A DNA stretch of 35,695 nucleotides from Bryobacterales bacterium (GCA_016789785.1 JAEUQE010000072.1:1-35695); one strand, 5' to 3'. Shown: positions 7,749-16,356, counted from the stretch's first letter. Notes: generated by a model not told the origin, from the letters alone. Numbers and translations: made by a program.

Positions 7749-8878
7749 AATGCACTCTTCTCGCCTCTCTTGCCCTGCTGGCCTCCCTTGGCGCACAACC
7801 CACCCGCGATCCGGCGATGCTCCTCGCCAATTCGGAGATCCTTGCTGAGCCCAAGGCCCTCCTGGTGGCTCCGGCGCGGACGAGTTCCGTATTCAGGGCC
7901 AAACAAGGCTGGCAGTTTAACCTGCATTCCTATCTAGCCCGCTTCGGCGGCAAGTTCTGGGCGGTTTGGAGCTCCGGACACGTCGATGAGGATAGCCCCA
8001 CTCAGCTCATTCGCTATGCCACGAGTACCGATGGCCATACGTGGAGCGAGAGCCGCATCCTCGCCGACGACCCCGATGGGCCCAACGGCCCCGGCAGTTG
8101 GATTGCCAGGGGTATCTTCGTTCAGGATGGCAAGTTGGTCGCGTACAATGCCTACCGCGAAGACACAAAAAACCTTGTACGAGGTACAGAAATATGGCCT
8201 AAACTGAAATTATTTCGATTTGACTGGAATGGCTCCGTATGGCTGAAGCAACGCGTGGTTGTCGACAACTGCATGAGTAACTATCCTCCACGTCCGGTTG
8301 CAGGACGGCTGCTAATGACCTGTCGCGATAGCTACATGAAAATGTACACTGCACTCTCCAGTGACCTGACGGATACGAAATGGACACTTACGCCGCTGCC
8401 GGGCGAGCGTCCCCATGACGCGATGAGTGAACCGAGTTGGTATGTTGATCCGGACGGGGCCGTTCATATGTTTTTCCGGGACGGATATAGGTCGAAGTTC
8501 CTGTATAGGTCCGTCAGCCGCGACAACGGCCGCACCTGGCCCGCACCCGTCCGCACCAACTATCCCGATGCGGGCAGCAAGAACTTCGCCGGCCGCCTCT
8601 CCAATGGCTGGTACTACCTCATCAACAACGTTGATCCCAATAGCCGCGATCCCCTTGGCATCAGCTTCAGCCGCGATGGCTGGACCTTCAGTCGTCCCAT
8701 GGCTCTTCGCGCTAACGCCCCCAAACAGCGTTTCCCTGGCCGGGCGAAGATTACGTTCAGCTTCCAGTACCCCCACGCCATCGAACACAACGGCTCGCTC
8801 TGGGTCATTTATTCCACCAACAAGGAAGATATCGAAATCTCCGAATTCCGGATTGCGGATTTCCCCCTGGACAACTAG
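7745..8878 (+). CDS. Secreted sialidase-like glycoside hydrolase (BNR/Asp-box)
   Basis: A complete 377-residue protein. I start at the ATG at 7745 because a signal peptide (MKCTLLASLALLASLGAQ) begins there and an AAGGA lies 11 bases upstream; the longer frame reads through the sulfatase remnant. It has a beta-propeller pattern with Asp-box motifs STDGHTW, SRDNGRTW and SRDGWTF, and ends with the family's closing strand. Such enzymes release terminal sugars, classically sialic acid, from glycans outside the cell; the exact sugar cannot be read here. It is the only intact hydrolase of the block. The middle (about 8150-8540) is clearly more A/T-rich than both ends, which suggests a mosaic gene. 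Confidence 0.82.
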   Translation: MKCTLLASLALLASLGAQPTRDPAMLLANSEILAEPKALLVAPARTSSVFRAKQGWQFNLHSYLARFGGKFWAVWSSGHVDEDSPTQLIRYATSTDGHTWSESRILADDPDGPNGPGSWIARGIFVQDGKLVAYNAYREDTKNLVRGTEIWPKLKLFRFDWNGSVWLKQRVVVDNCMSNYPPRPVAGRLLMTCRDSYMKMYTALSSDLTDTKWTLTPLPGERPHDAMSEPSWYVDPDGAVHMFFRDGYRSKFLYRSVSRDNGRTWPAPVRTNYPDAGSKNFAGRLSNGWYYLINNVDPNSRDPLGISFSRDGWTFSRPMALRANAPKQRFPGRAKITFSFQYPHAIEHNGSLWVIYSTNKEDIEISEFRIADFPLDN

Positions 8879-8959
8879 CCCGCCAAGCGAGGCCCCCATC
8901 TCTGCAGGGCCGGCAGTGTAGCTTGGCTCTTACCGGGGGCGCTTCCGGGTTTTTCGTGG

Positions 8960-9385
8960 CTACGGAGCGAACCCCAAGCCCGCACAATGGAAGTAGATGG
9001 CATTGATGAAATATCGTTTGTTGCGAAATCTGCGTACGGTGTACTTTCCCAGTGGATCTTCGAGTTGAGCGGCTCGCTACCGGCCATTGGTGATTCGATG
9101 GTGTCGGTAAGCAATGATGTTCTCAAAACGCCGTCGGAGCATCATCTGTTTCAGCCGGCTGCGGGTTGCCCAACTGTGCCACCATCGGAAGTGCTTCCGG
9201 GCTGGCCGCTCGTAGACGTAGCTGAACAGCGAGCGAGTTACACTGGAGATCCAAAGTGCCCGGTGCTCTCGTGCTGTTGCCGTAGCGCCGGCAATCTTGC
9301 CGCGTCCCCACTCATCGGGACGCCTCCGGGCGGGAGCGGATCCATGCGCCGCACCCGCTCCACCGTTCCCAAACGGCAACACCAC
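8960..9385 (-). pseudogene. ISL3-family transposase, C-terminal remnant
   Basis: On the minus strand three frames together give the tail of an ISL3 (IS204/IS1001/IS1096/IS1165) transposase: ERPARKHFRWWHSWATRSRL, then RRRFENIIAYRHHRITN, then GSEPLNSKIHW, then FRNKRYFINAIYFHCAGLG followed by a TAG at 8960-8962. The family signature (W-x-W-A-x-x-S-R, H-R-I-T-N-A, L-N-S-K-I, A-I-Y-F-H-C-G-G-L) is easy to follow. Frameshifts near 9080 and 9010 and loss of the N-terminal DDE part make it inactive. It fills the space before the NlpC/P60 gene. I see no terminal inverted repeats. Confidence 0.82.
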
Positions 9386-9409
9386 CCACGGCAGTGGGAC
9401 AATGAAAAG

Positions 9410-10240
9410 ATGCTCTTCAGCGTTGCCGCTTTCCTGCTCATGGCGGGGAGCGACGGTGTGATTCTGCGCCCGGTGGCGAACATGTACAGCAAGCCCACCG
9501 AAGATGCCGACGTCGTTTCACAGGCCATCTACGGGGCTCCCGTCTCCATCGTCGAACAGCAGTCCGGCTGGTTGCGCATTCGCACCGCCGATGATTACCT
9601 CGGCTGGGTGCCCGCTGCCGCCGTGAAGCCCGGCGCGTACGCGAACTCGCAACGTGCCGTGATGGTCGAATCGTTGATGGCCCACCTCTACCGCACCCCC
9701 AGCGTCACCAAACACGCGCCCCTTCTCACCGTCCCCTATGAAACGCGGCTCGAAGTGGTGAGTGAACCGCAGGACGACAACCGACGCTGGATCCAGGTTC
9801 GTCTTCCCGATGATCGCGCGGCCTACGTGCAGCGCGGCGATGTCACCTTCGACGTGAAGACGCTTGCCGTGCCGGAGATGATCGCCCTCGCGAAACGTTT
9901 TCTCGGCCTGCCTTACACATGGGGCGGCACGTCGAGCTTCGGTTATGACTGTTCGGGATACACGCAGATGCTTTGCCGCCGCATGGGGAAGCAACTGCCT
10001 CGTGACGCGGGGCCGCAAGCGCATTGGAGTGGTGTGCTGACGATCACGAAAGAGGAACTCGCGCCCGGCGACCTGCTCTACTTCGGACCTTCCGAAAAGC
10101 GCATCACCCACACTGGCATGTACATCGGCGATGGCGAGTTCATTCACGCCTCCACGAACACGAATCCCGTGGTGCAGATCAGCCGTCTCGCCGATGAGCA
10201 CTGGACCAAGATTCTTGTCGGCTGTAGGAGGTTGAAGTGA
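9410..10240 (+). CDS. SH3b-NlpC/P60 cysteine endopeptidase, YkfC-like (gamma-D-glutamyl-L-diamino acid endopeptidase)
   Basis: A 276-residue murein-peptide hydrolase. A short hydrophobic leader (MLFSVAAFLLMAG) precedes two SH3b-type modules (about 18-75 and 82-145) and the NlpC/P60 domain (about 152-276). The catalytic triad is visible: C181 in YDCSG, H234 in THTGMYI and H246 in FIHAS; the 12-residue step between the histidines is that of YkfC. YTWGG before the cysteine is also typical. YkfC-type enzymes cut L-Ala-gamma-D-Glu from wall tripeptides. I start at 9410 because all upstream text belongs to an antisense transposase remnant. The stop overlaps the next gene's GTG by four bases, so the two are translationally coupled; the next gene's product acts on the dipeptide. 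Confidence 0.9.
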   Translation: MLFSVAAFLLMAGSDGVILRPVANMYSKPTEDADVVSQAIYGAPVSIVEQQSGWLRIRTADDYLGWVPAAAVKPGAYANSQRAVMVESLMAHLYRTPSVTKHAPLLTVPYETRLEVVSEPQDDNRRWIQVRLPDDRAAYVQRGDVTFDVKTLAVPEMIALAKRFLGLPYTWGGTSSFGYDCSGYTQMLCRRMGKQLPRDAGPQAHWSGVLTITKEELAPGDLLYFGPSEKRITHTGMYIGDGEFIHASTNTNPVVQISRLADEHWTKILVGCRRLK

Positions 10241-11319
10241 ACCGTCGATCCTTCCTTGCCGCAACGAGCGCGGCTGCGTTGCCATTGCCTGCCGCGGCGC
10301 CAGCAGTCGAAACCGAGATCAAGCGTCTCAAGCTGCGCCACACCTGGACCACCGTCATGTCGTCGAGCGAATTTCGCGACACCATCCACGTGCGCATTCA
10401 CAAAGACGGGATTCGAGCCACCGGCGAAGGCGCGCCCATTGTGCGTTACAAGGAGTCCGCGCAGTCCGCCCAGAAGGCCATCGAGTCGGTAAAGGATTAC
10501 CTCGCGAACACCGACCTTCGTCACTACCACAAGGTCCTCGCCGAAGTCTTCCGCCGCATCGAAGGCGAGTGGGCCGCGAAGTCCGCCATCGACATCGCGG
10601 TGATGGACTGGGTCGCGCAAAAGGCCGGCATGCCCCTGCATCAGCTCTTCGGATGCGATGCCGCCGACGCTCCGCTCACCACCTTCTCCATTGGCATCGA
10701 CAATCCCGAAACCACCAGGCAGAAGGTACGCGAGGCCGAAGCCTATCCGGTACTCAAAATCAAAGTGGGTCTCGAAACGGATGAAGCCACGCTCGCCGCC
10801 GTTCGCAGCGTCACGAAGAAGCCATTGCGTGTCGACGCCAACGAAGGATGGAAGACCAAGGAGGAAGCCCTTCGAAAGATCAAATGGCTGGAGACGCAAG
10901 GCGTGGAACTGATCGAACAGCCGATGCCCGCACACATGATCGAAGAGCATCGCTGGCTGCGCGGCAAGGTCAACATTCCAGTCTTCGCCGATGAGGCATC
11001 GCTTTATCCGGCGGACATCCCCAAGCTCGCCGGCGCCTTCGATGGCATCAATGTCAAGCTCGACAAATGCGGCGGCACCCAGCAGGCTCTGCGCATGATC
11101 CACATGGCTCGATCGCTCGGTCTGAAGGTAATGCTCGGATGCATGGTGTCGAGTTCTTGCACCATCACGGCGGCGGCTCATCTTTCCCCGCTGGTCGACT
11201 ATGCCGACCTCGACGGCAATCTCCTCATCGGCAACGATCCTTACACGGGTGTGAAGGTCGTGAACGGAAAGCTCGTGCTACCGAAGGGCCCCGGGCTCGG
11301 TCTTCGCGCCAACTCATAA
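10237..11319 (+). CDS. Dipeptide epimerase, L-Ala-D/L-Glu type (enolase superfamily), Tat-exported
   Basis: A 360-residue muconate-lactonizing-subgroup enzyme. The acid/base lysines are K176 in LKIKVG (K-x-K motif) and K274 in INVKLDKCGG. The metal ligands are D200 (VDANEGW), E227 (IEQPM) and D252 (FADEA). The D-x-D motif that holds the dipeptide ammonium group in known L-Ala-D/L-Glu epimerases is present at D324-L-D326 (ADLDG). The N terminus NRRSFLAATSAAALPLPAAA looks like a Tat signal, so the enzyme should work outside the cytoplasm, unlike the usual cytoplasmic YkfB/YcjG. It starts with GTG inside the stop of the endopeptidase gene. Together they would turn wall tripeptides into L-Ala-L-Glu. 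Its 3' end overlaps the convergent membrane gene by six bases. Confidence 0.9.
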   Translation: MNRRSFLAATSAAALPLPAAAPAVETEIKRLKLRHTWTTVMSSSEFRDTIHVRIHKDGIRATGEGAPIVRYKESAQSAQKAIESVKDYLANTDLRHYHKVLAEVFRRIEGEWAAKSAIDIAVMDWVAQKAGMPLHQLFGCDAADAPLTTFSIGIDNPETTRQKVREAEAYPVLKIKVGLETDEATLAAVRSVTKKPLRVDANEGWKTKEEALRKIKWLETQGVELIEQPMPAHMIEEHRWLRGKVNIPVFADEASLYPADIPKLAGAFDGINVKLDKCGGTQQALRMIHMARSLGLKVMLGCMVSSSCTITAAAHLSPLVDYADLDGNLLIGNDPYTGVKVVNGKLVLPKGPGLGLRANS

Positions 11320-11709
11320 CCACGTGCGCATCGCCAACATCGCGCTGCCAATGGACGCGGCCAGCGCCGGCATCATCAGCACGTATGCCCACGCGTCACG
11401 GCCGGGCATCACGGCCATCGCATACAGAATCGATGCCAATCCGAAGATCGCCGTCGCCACATACCCATAGCTCCGAATCGAAGGCAGCACGCCCGCCACG
11501 ACCCACGCGCCGGTCATTGCCATAAGCAACAACACCACCGCGGGAAACCATGGCGTCCCGATCGAGAGAAACGATCGCAAGGCCAGCCGCGCCATGCCGC
11601 CCAGCGTCTGTTGATGGACCAGCGTCATCACCACGCCCACCCACACGGCCCACGCGATGGCAGGCAGCACACCCAAAAGGCAGACATAGTAAATCGCAAC
11701 CGCAGGCAC
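11314..11709 (-). CDS. Small integral membrane protein (about 4 TM)
   Basis: A 131-residue hydrophobic protein with four likely membrane helices: IYYVCLLGVLPAIAWAVWVG, then a PAVVLLLMAMTGAWVVAGVL helix, a YVATAIFGLASILYAMAV helix and a YVLMMPALAASIGSAML helix. The family is not recognised. The start is the GTG at 11709, fixed by a strong ribosome site (AGGAGG, complement 11714-11719) four bases upstream. It is the last gene of a minus-strand run headed by a PSD1 cytochrome and ends six bases inside the convergent epimerase gene. Confidence 0.7.
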   Translation of the reverse strand: MPAVAIYYVCLLGVLPAIAWAVWVGVVMTLVHQQTLGGMARLALRSFLSIGTPWFPAVVLLLMAMTGAWVVAGVLPSIRSYGYVATAIFGLASILYAMAVMPGRDAWAYVLMMPALAASIGSAMLAMRTWL

Positions 11710-11753
11710 CTTCCCTCCTGATCAAGGGAGGCGTAATCAACATCCCAAACCGG

Positions 11754-12278
11754 TCACAGCCCTGCAAGCCATGCCAGGCAGCGGCTCGTGCATTCCTCAA
11801 TGCCACCGCTCGTGTCCGCGGCGAATTTCGGCCCATCGATTCCTTCCCACGACGCAGCCTGCTGTTCGTAAAGCTCGCGGTTGCGATTGCGCGCCGGATG
11901 GCTCCCTGCTGCTTCATCGGCGGCGAGCCTTGCCAGCGCGACCTCCCGCGGGCACACGCACTCGATCACGTCGCAACGAATCTGTCTGCGCTCACAGAAC
12001 ATGCGCACCGCCGTAAGCTGATACTTCTGCCGGTAGGTGCGCCCGTCCAGCAGCACGGCTCGCCGCGGATTCTTCATGAGCAGATAGAACGCGGTCTCCA
12101 GCATCAGCCCGACCACGAAATCGTCCTGCGAGGAACTGTACTCCACAAGCTCCGTTGGAAACAGCGCTGCCCGCACCGTGTCTTTGTTCAGGATGATGCC
12201 ATCCAGACGTGGCGCCAGCGCCGCTGCCAGCGTGCTCTTGCCTGTGCCCGGCAGGCCCGCGAGTACGATCAGCCTCAT
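11754..12278 (-). CDS. P-loop (AAA/zeta-like) small-molecule kinase
   Basis: A 174-residue ATP-binding protein. Walker A is GLPGTGKST at residues 8-16. A loop IILNKDTVRAALFP follows, resembling the substrate loop of zeta-toxin/chloramphenicol phosphotransferase-like and polynucleotide-kinase-like enzymes. A Walker-B-like strand (AVLLDGRTYRQ) and a lid region (CPREVALARLAADEAAG) come next. It probably transfers phosphate to a small molecule or nucleotide that I cannot name. Its ATG overlaps the DUF1501 stop by four bases (ATGA), so it is coupled to the DUF1501/PSD1 genes. No antitoxin-like gene is adjacent, which argues against a toxin role. Confidence 0.75.
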   Translation of the reverse strand: MRLIVLAGLPGTGKSTLAAALAPRLDGIILNKDTVRAALFPTELVEYSSSQDDFVVGLMLETAFYLLMKNPRRAVLLDGRTYRQKYQLTAVRMFCERRQIRCDVIECVCPREVALARLAADEAAGSHPARNRNRELYEQQAASWEGIDGPKFAADTSGGIEECTSRCLAWLAGL

Positions 12279-13660
12279 GCCAGCACGTCTTTGATCACAT
12301 GCCCATGCACGTCGGTGAGCCTCCGTTGCAGGCCGTTGTGATAGTAGGTGAGCTTCGTATGATCAATGCCCATCAACTGCAGAATCGTGGCGTGGAAATC
12401 GTAGACCGTTGTGGGAGACACCGCCTTGTAGCCGAGTTCGTCGGTCGCGCCATAGCTGAACCCCGGCTTCAATCCCGCGCCCACCAGCACCGACGTGTAG
12501 CCTTCGGGATTGTGGTCCCGTCCGCCTTCACCAAGCCCTTCGCTAATGGGTAGCCGGCCGAACTCCGTCGTGATCGCGACCAGCGTGTCCGCCAGCATGC
12601 CGCGCTGCTTCAGATCGGCAATCAGTCCGGCCACCGGCTTGTCGAACGTCTCCGCATTCTTGGAGTGATTCGCCACCAGATCCTCATGCGCGTCCCAGTT
12701 CACGCGCGGCGTGCCGAAGTGTCCTCCATTGAAGAGCTGCACGCATCGCACGCCCCGTTCGATGAGCCGCCGCGCCAGCAGGCAGTTGTAGCCGAATGCC
12801 CGCGAAGCCGCATGGTTCAAGCCATACATCTCTTTCGTCTTCTCGGTCTCACCCGCGATGCTGGTCACCTCCGGCGCGGTCACCTGCATCTTCGCGGCGA
12901 GTTCATATGCCTTGATGCGAGCCACCAGTGCATCTTCACCGGGGTTCGACTCCAGGTGCGAACTATTCATCTGCGTCAGCAGATCGTAGGTCGCGGCCTG
13001 CTGCGGTTCCGTGATGCGCGAAGGCGGACGCAGATCCGCAATCGGCTGCTGCTCGCCACCAAAGATCACACCCTGATGCGCAGCCGGCAAAAAACCATTG
13101 CCCCAGTTCGCAACTCCGCAGGGCGGCAGACCCCGTGCATCCGGCAGCACCACGAATGACGGCAGGTTTTCGTTCTCTGAGCCAAGCCCGTAGCTGATCC
13201 ACGACCCAACCGACGGGAAGCCCTGAAAGATGAAGCCCGTCGACATCTGGAAGATCGCCGGGCCATGCGCGTTGCTGCGGCTCACCATCGAATGAACGAA
13301 CGTCAGATCATCCGCCCGCTGTGCCAGGTGGGGCATCAGATCCGAAATCATCTTCCCATGCTTGCCGTATGGCTTGAACTGCCACGGGCTGCGCATGATG
13401 GTCCCGCGCTTTCCAAAGAACGGCGTGATGGTGTTCGCGCCCTGGGTCTCCTTGCCGTGGTTGCGCGCCAGCTCGGGCTTATAGTCGAAGGTGTCAATGT
13501 GGCTCAGCCCGCCTGGCAGCGAGATGAGAATCACACGCTTCGCTTTCGCGGGGAAGTGCGTGCCTGCGGCCTCCGCGCGTCCGGCGAACAGTTGCGCAAG
13601 GCCAAGCCCAACGCCTCCGCCACCAAGGTGCCATAGAAGATCGCGACGGCTGAAGCGCAT
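12275..13660 (-). CDS. DUF1501 exported sulfatase-like protein (copy A)
   Basis: A 461-residue protein of the DUF1501 family, which has an alkaline-phosphatase/sulfatase-like fold and is abundant in planctomycetes, verrucomicrobia and acidobacteria. It starts at MRFSRRDLLWHLGGGG, a Tat signal with the RR pair; this ATG lies one base after the PSD1 stop. Family marks are KRVILISLPGGLSHIDTFDY, then ITTEFGRLP, RDHNPEGYTSVL and YDFHATILQLMGIDHTKLTY, with the expected metal-binding D/H residues. It always travels with PSD1 cytochromes and the pair probably acts in the periplasm; the substrate is unknown. Compared with copy B at 31921 it shares the layout but differs in sequence, so it is not a recent duplicate. 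Confidence 0.92.
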   Translation of the reverse strand: MRFSRRDLLWHLGGGGVGLGLAQLFAGRAEAAGTHFPAKAKRVILISLPGGLSHIDTFDYKPELARNHGKETQGANTITPFFGKRGTIMRSPWQFKPYGKHGKMISDLMPHLAQRADDLTFVHSMVSRSNAHGPAIFQMSTGFIFQGFPSVGSWISYGLGSENENLPSFVVLPDARGLPPCGVANWGNGFLPAAHQGVIFGGEQQPIADLRPPSRITEPQQAATYDLLTQMNSSHLESNPGEDALVARIKAYELAAKMQVTAPEVTSIAGETEKTKEMYGLNHAASRAFGYNCLLARRLIERGVRCVQLFNGGHFGTPRVNWDAHEDLVANHSKNAETFDKPVAGLIADLKQRGMLADTLVAITTEFGRLPISEGLGEGGRDHNPEGYTSVLVGAGLKPGFSYGATDELGYKAVSPTTVYDFHATILQLMGIDHTKLTYYHNGLQRRLTDVHGHVIKDVLA

Positions 13661-13661
13661 G

Positions 13662-16313
13662 TTAGGGGACATAGACAAACTCATTCGAATTGAAAAGAGC
13701 GCGGCAGTAGACCGCGAGTGGTTGCTGTTCCAGAAACTTGCGATCGCGTGCCAACTCATGGTCGGTTGGCTTGCGGCCGTAGAGAATCTCGTACGCCTTG
13801 GTCACCGCACCCTGCGGTCCTGCTTCCGACGTCAGGCGCTCGGCAAGGTAGCCTGCCTGGCGAATCACGAACTCATTGTTCAGCAGCGTGAGCGCTTGCA
13901 CCGGCGTATTGCTGATGGCGCGCTGCGGCGTGGCGACTGACGGATCCGGGCAATCGAAGCTGTCCATCATGATGCGCTCGCCTCCGCGCACCACGAAGCG
14001 ATAGATCGCGCGGCGCCAAACCTCCGGGCCTTCCACATCCAGCGCCTTGTAGATGTAGGAACCTCGTGAGCCCTTCTTCTGAAGTTGAAACCCCGGTCCG
14101 CCCATCCGCGGGTTGAGCTTTCCGGAAGCCCATAAAATCGAGTCGCGGAGCGTTTCGGCGTCCATGCGCTTGAGCGGCATGCGCCACAGCAGACGGTTGC
14201 CTGCGTCGATCCGATGAGCCTTCTCCTGAAACGCCGAAGACTGACGGTATGTCTTCGAGAGCACGATCTGGCGGTGCAGCCACTTCAAGCTCCAGCCGTT
14301 CTCCATCAGCGAGACCGCCATCCAGTCGAGCAACTCCGGATGCGAGGGCCGGTCGCCATTCACGCCGAAGTCGCTCGGTGTATTTACGATGCCGTTGCCG
14401 AAGTGCGAATACCAAAGGCGGTTGGCGATTACGCGCGCGGTGAGCGGATTGCGGCGATCGGCGATCCAGTTGGCCAGCGCAAGACGCCGCGCCCCGGGAT
14501 CGGCACTGTCGATGGCCGGAGTATCCAGGCCAATGGCGCTCAATGCTTGCGGCGCCACTTCCTCGCCACGCCGCGCCACGTTGCCGCGTTCGAGAATGTA
14601 AGCCTTCTCGGGTTCCCTGGGCTTTGCGGCGTAGAGCTTCAGCGACGGCGCCGCATCGATCTTCTTCTGCAGCCCATCGATCTCCGCCAGCAACTCTCTG
14701 CGTCTTGCGCGCAAGCCGGGATCGATTGCCGCTTCGAGTTCGGCGTCCTCCACAACCGGCAGATCCAACTCCTGGCCGCCGACGTGATCCATGGAACTGC
14801 ACAGCGTGCGCCAGCTTGTTCCATCCTCCGACGCTTCGAAGCGATAGACGTTGATCGACCCGTCGCGCGCCCCGCGTTCGTTGTCGGTTGCCCAGCGGAT
14901 CTCATTGACACTCGCTGCCTGCGGCAACTCGATGCGGACGATCTGCGGCTTGTCGGCCGAGGCTGCTTCCTGCGCCGTCCATGTCGTAATACGATGCTGT
15001 GCTGGCAACAACTCCAGAGACGCAAGCTGCGCCTTCTTGCCCGCATGACCTGAAATCACGAGTCGAAAATGCTTCGCGCGCACAGAGGCGAAGCTGTTCC
15101 GATTCCACACCGGGTTCACGGGAATGCGCCGTGGCTGCGCCGCCCGCTCGCGATCGAACGCCTCATAACGTGCCGCGAGCATCCGCGTGCGCACAACATC
15201 TTCCATGTCGCTCAATTCCCGCCGGCGAGCCGCCATCTCGCTGCGCAGCGGCTTCAACACATCGTCCACGCGCTTTCGTTCTTCCGCGCTGCCCGTGTCG
15301 CGATCGCCGAATCCCACGCTCGTGAAGAAAGCGGTCATGCGGTAGTAGTCGCGCGCCGGAATGGGATCGAACTTATGATCGTGGCATCGCGCGCAGTTCA
15401 CCGTCATGGCGAGAAAACTGTGCGCCGTGGTCGTCACCATGTCATCGAGTTCATCCATCCGCGCCTGCAGTTTCAGGTTCGCGTCCTTGTTGAGCACCGC
15501 GCTCACCGAATCCCACGGACCCGCGACCAGAAAGCCGGTTGCCGCGATGCGCTTCGCATCGTGAGGTGCCATCACGTCACCGGCAATCTGTTCGCGAACG
15601 AACTGATCGTACGGCATGTCCGCGTTCAGGGCTTCGATCACCCAATCGCGATACGGCCAAGCTTGAAAGCGTTCGTAGTTGTGCTCGCCGCCATCGGTCT
15701 CGCCGAACCGCACCACATCCAGCCAGTGCCGCGCCCAACGTTCGCCGTAGTGCGGAGAAGCAAGGAACTTGTCCACGGCCTGCTCGTAGGGAAGTGCGTA
15801 GTCGGAGGCGTCGGGAGGAAGTCCCGTGAGATCGAAGGAGAGCCGGCGAATCAAAGTGCGGTGGTCGGCCGGTGGATTGAGGGCCAAACCATTTTCGCGT
15901 AGTTTTGTTTCGATGAAGGAATCGATCGATGTGGCACCGCGCTTCACGGGAGCCTCGAAGGCCCACCACTTGCGTTGTACTGGGGCCGCCGAACTGGAAG
16001 ATCCCCACGGCGCGCCCGCATCGATCCACTCGGCGATCTGCCTGACCTCGGCGGCTGCGAGGCGTTTCCCGGGAGGCATCTTCCCCTCCGCCACCCATTG
16101 ATACAGGCGGCTCTCGCGATGCTTGCCGGCAACAATGGCAGGGCCGTGATTGCCGCCCTTCACGATCCCTTCGCGCGATGTCAGATCGAAGCCGCTGAGC
16201 GTCGCGCCCGCGCCGTGGCACTTGGCGCACTGGCTGCGAAAGATCTGCTCCACGGCATCCGAAGGGCCCGCGTAGGCAGCGGCGGAAAGCATCAGAAGAG
16301 CGATGGCGCGCAT
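13662..16313 (-). CDS. PSD1 and planctomycete cytochrome c domain protein (DUF1549/DUF1553, copy A)
   Basis: An 883-residue exported protein. After a signal peptide (MRAIALLMLSAAAYA) comes a cytochrome-c-like domain with haem motif C29-A-K-C32-H33 and the distal MPPGK segment. A DUF1549 domain (RRLSFDLTGLPPDASDY, then PHYGERWARHWLDVVRFGET) and a second cysteine motif CARCHDHKFDPIP follow. The middle region (about 390-560) contains a discoidin-like strand pattern (HFRLVISGHAGKKAQ, and an IRWATDNERGARDGS stretch), absent from copy B. The C-terminal DUF1553 domain (NPLTARVIANRLWYSHFG and TPVQALTLLNNEF) closes it. A redox role in polymer breakdown is often proposed but unproven. It heads a tight minus-strand operon with DUF1501 and the kinase. 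Confidence 0.93.
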   Translation of the reverse strand: MRAIALLMLSAAAYAGPSDAVEQIFRSQCAKCHGAGATLSGFDLTSREGIVKGGNHGPAIVAGKHRESRLYQWVAEGKMPPGKRLAAAEVRQIAEWIDAGAPWGSSSSAAPVQRKWWAFEAPVKRGATSIDSFIETKLRENGLALNPPADHRTLIRRLSFDLTGLPPDASDYALPYEQAVDKFLASPHYGERWARHWLDVVRFGETDGGEHNYERFQAWPYRDWVIEALNADMPYDQFVREQIAGDVMAPHDAKRIAATGFLVAGPWDSVSAVLNKDANLKLQARMDELDDMVTTTAHSFLAMTVNCARCHDHKFDPIPARDYYRMTAFFTSVGFGDRDTGSAEERKRVDDVLKPLRSEMAARRRELSDMEDVVRTRMLAARYEAFDRERAAQPRRIPVNPVWNRNSFASVRAKHFRLVISGHAGKKAQLASLELLPAQHRITTWTAQEAASADKPQIVRIELPQAASVNEIRWATDNERGARDGSINVYRFEASEDGTSWRTLCSSMDHVGGQELDLPVVEDAELEAAIDPGLRARRRELLAEIDGLQKKIDAAPSLKLYAAKPREPEKAYILERGNVARRGEEVAPQALSAIGLDTPAIDSADPGARRLALANWIADRRNPLTARVIANRLWYSHFGNGIVNTPSDFGVNGDRPSHPELLDWMAVSLMENGWSLKWLHRQIVLSKTYRQSSAFQEKAHRIDAGNRLLWRMPLKRMDAETLRDSILWASGKLNPRMGGPGFQLQKKGSRGSYIYKALDVEGPEVWRRAIYRFVVRGGERIMMDSFDCPDPSVATPQRAISNTPVQALTLLNNEFVIRQAGYLAERLTSEAGPQGAVTKAYEILYGRKPTDHELARDRKFLEQQPLAVYCRALFNSNEFVYVP

Positions 16314-16356
16314 GTCTATTTATGCTACTGCGGTCTGGTGCGGTCGAAAACACGAA

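Noticed and set aside
8987..9409. N-terminal extension of the NlpC/P60 protein
   Set aside because: These 141 codons are antisense to an ISL3 transposase remnant and lack any domain; the signal peptide begins at 9410.
11754..12278. Zeta-type toxin of a toxin-antitoxin pair
   Set aside because: The P-loop protein resembles zeta-like kinases only in general; no small antitoxin gene is adjacent and it is coupled to DUF1501 instead.
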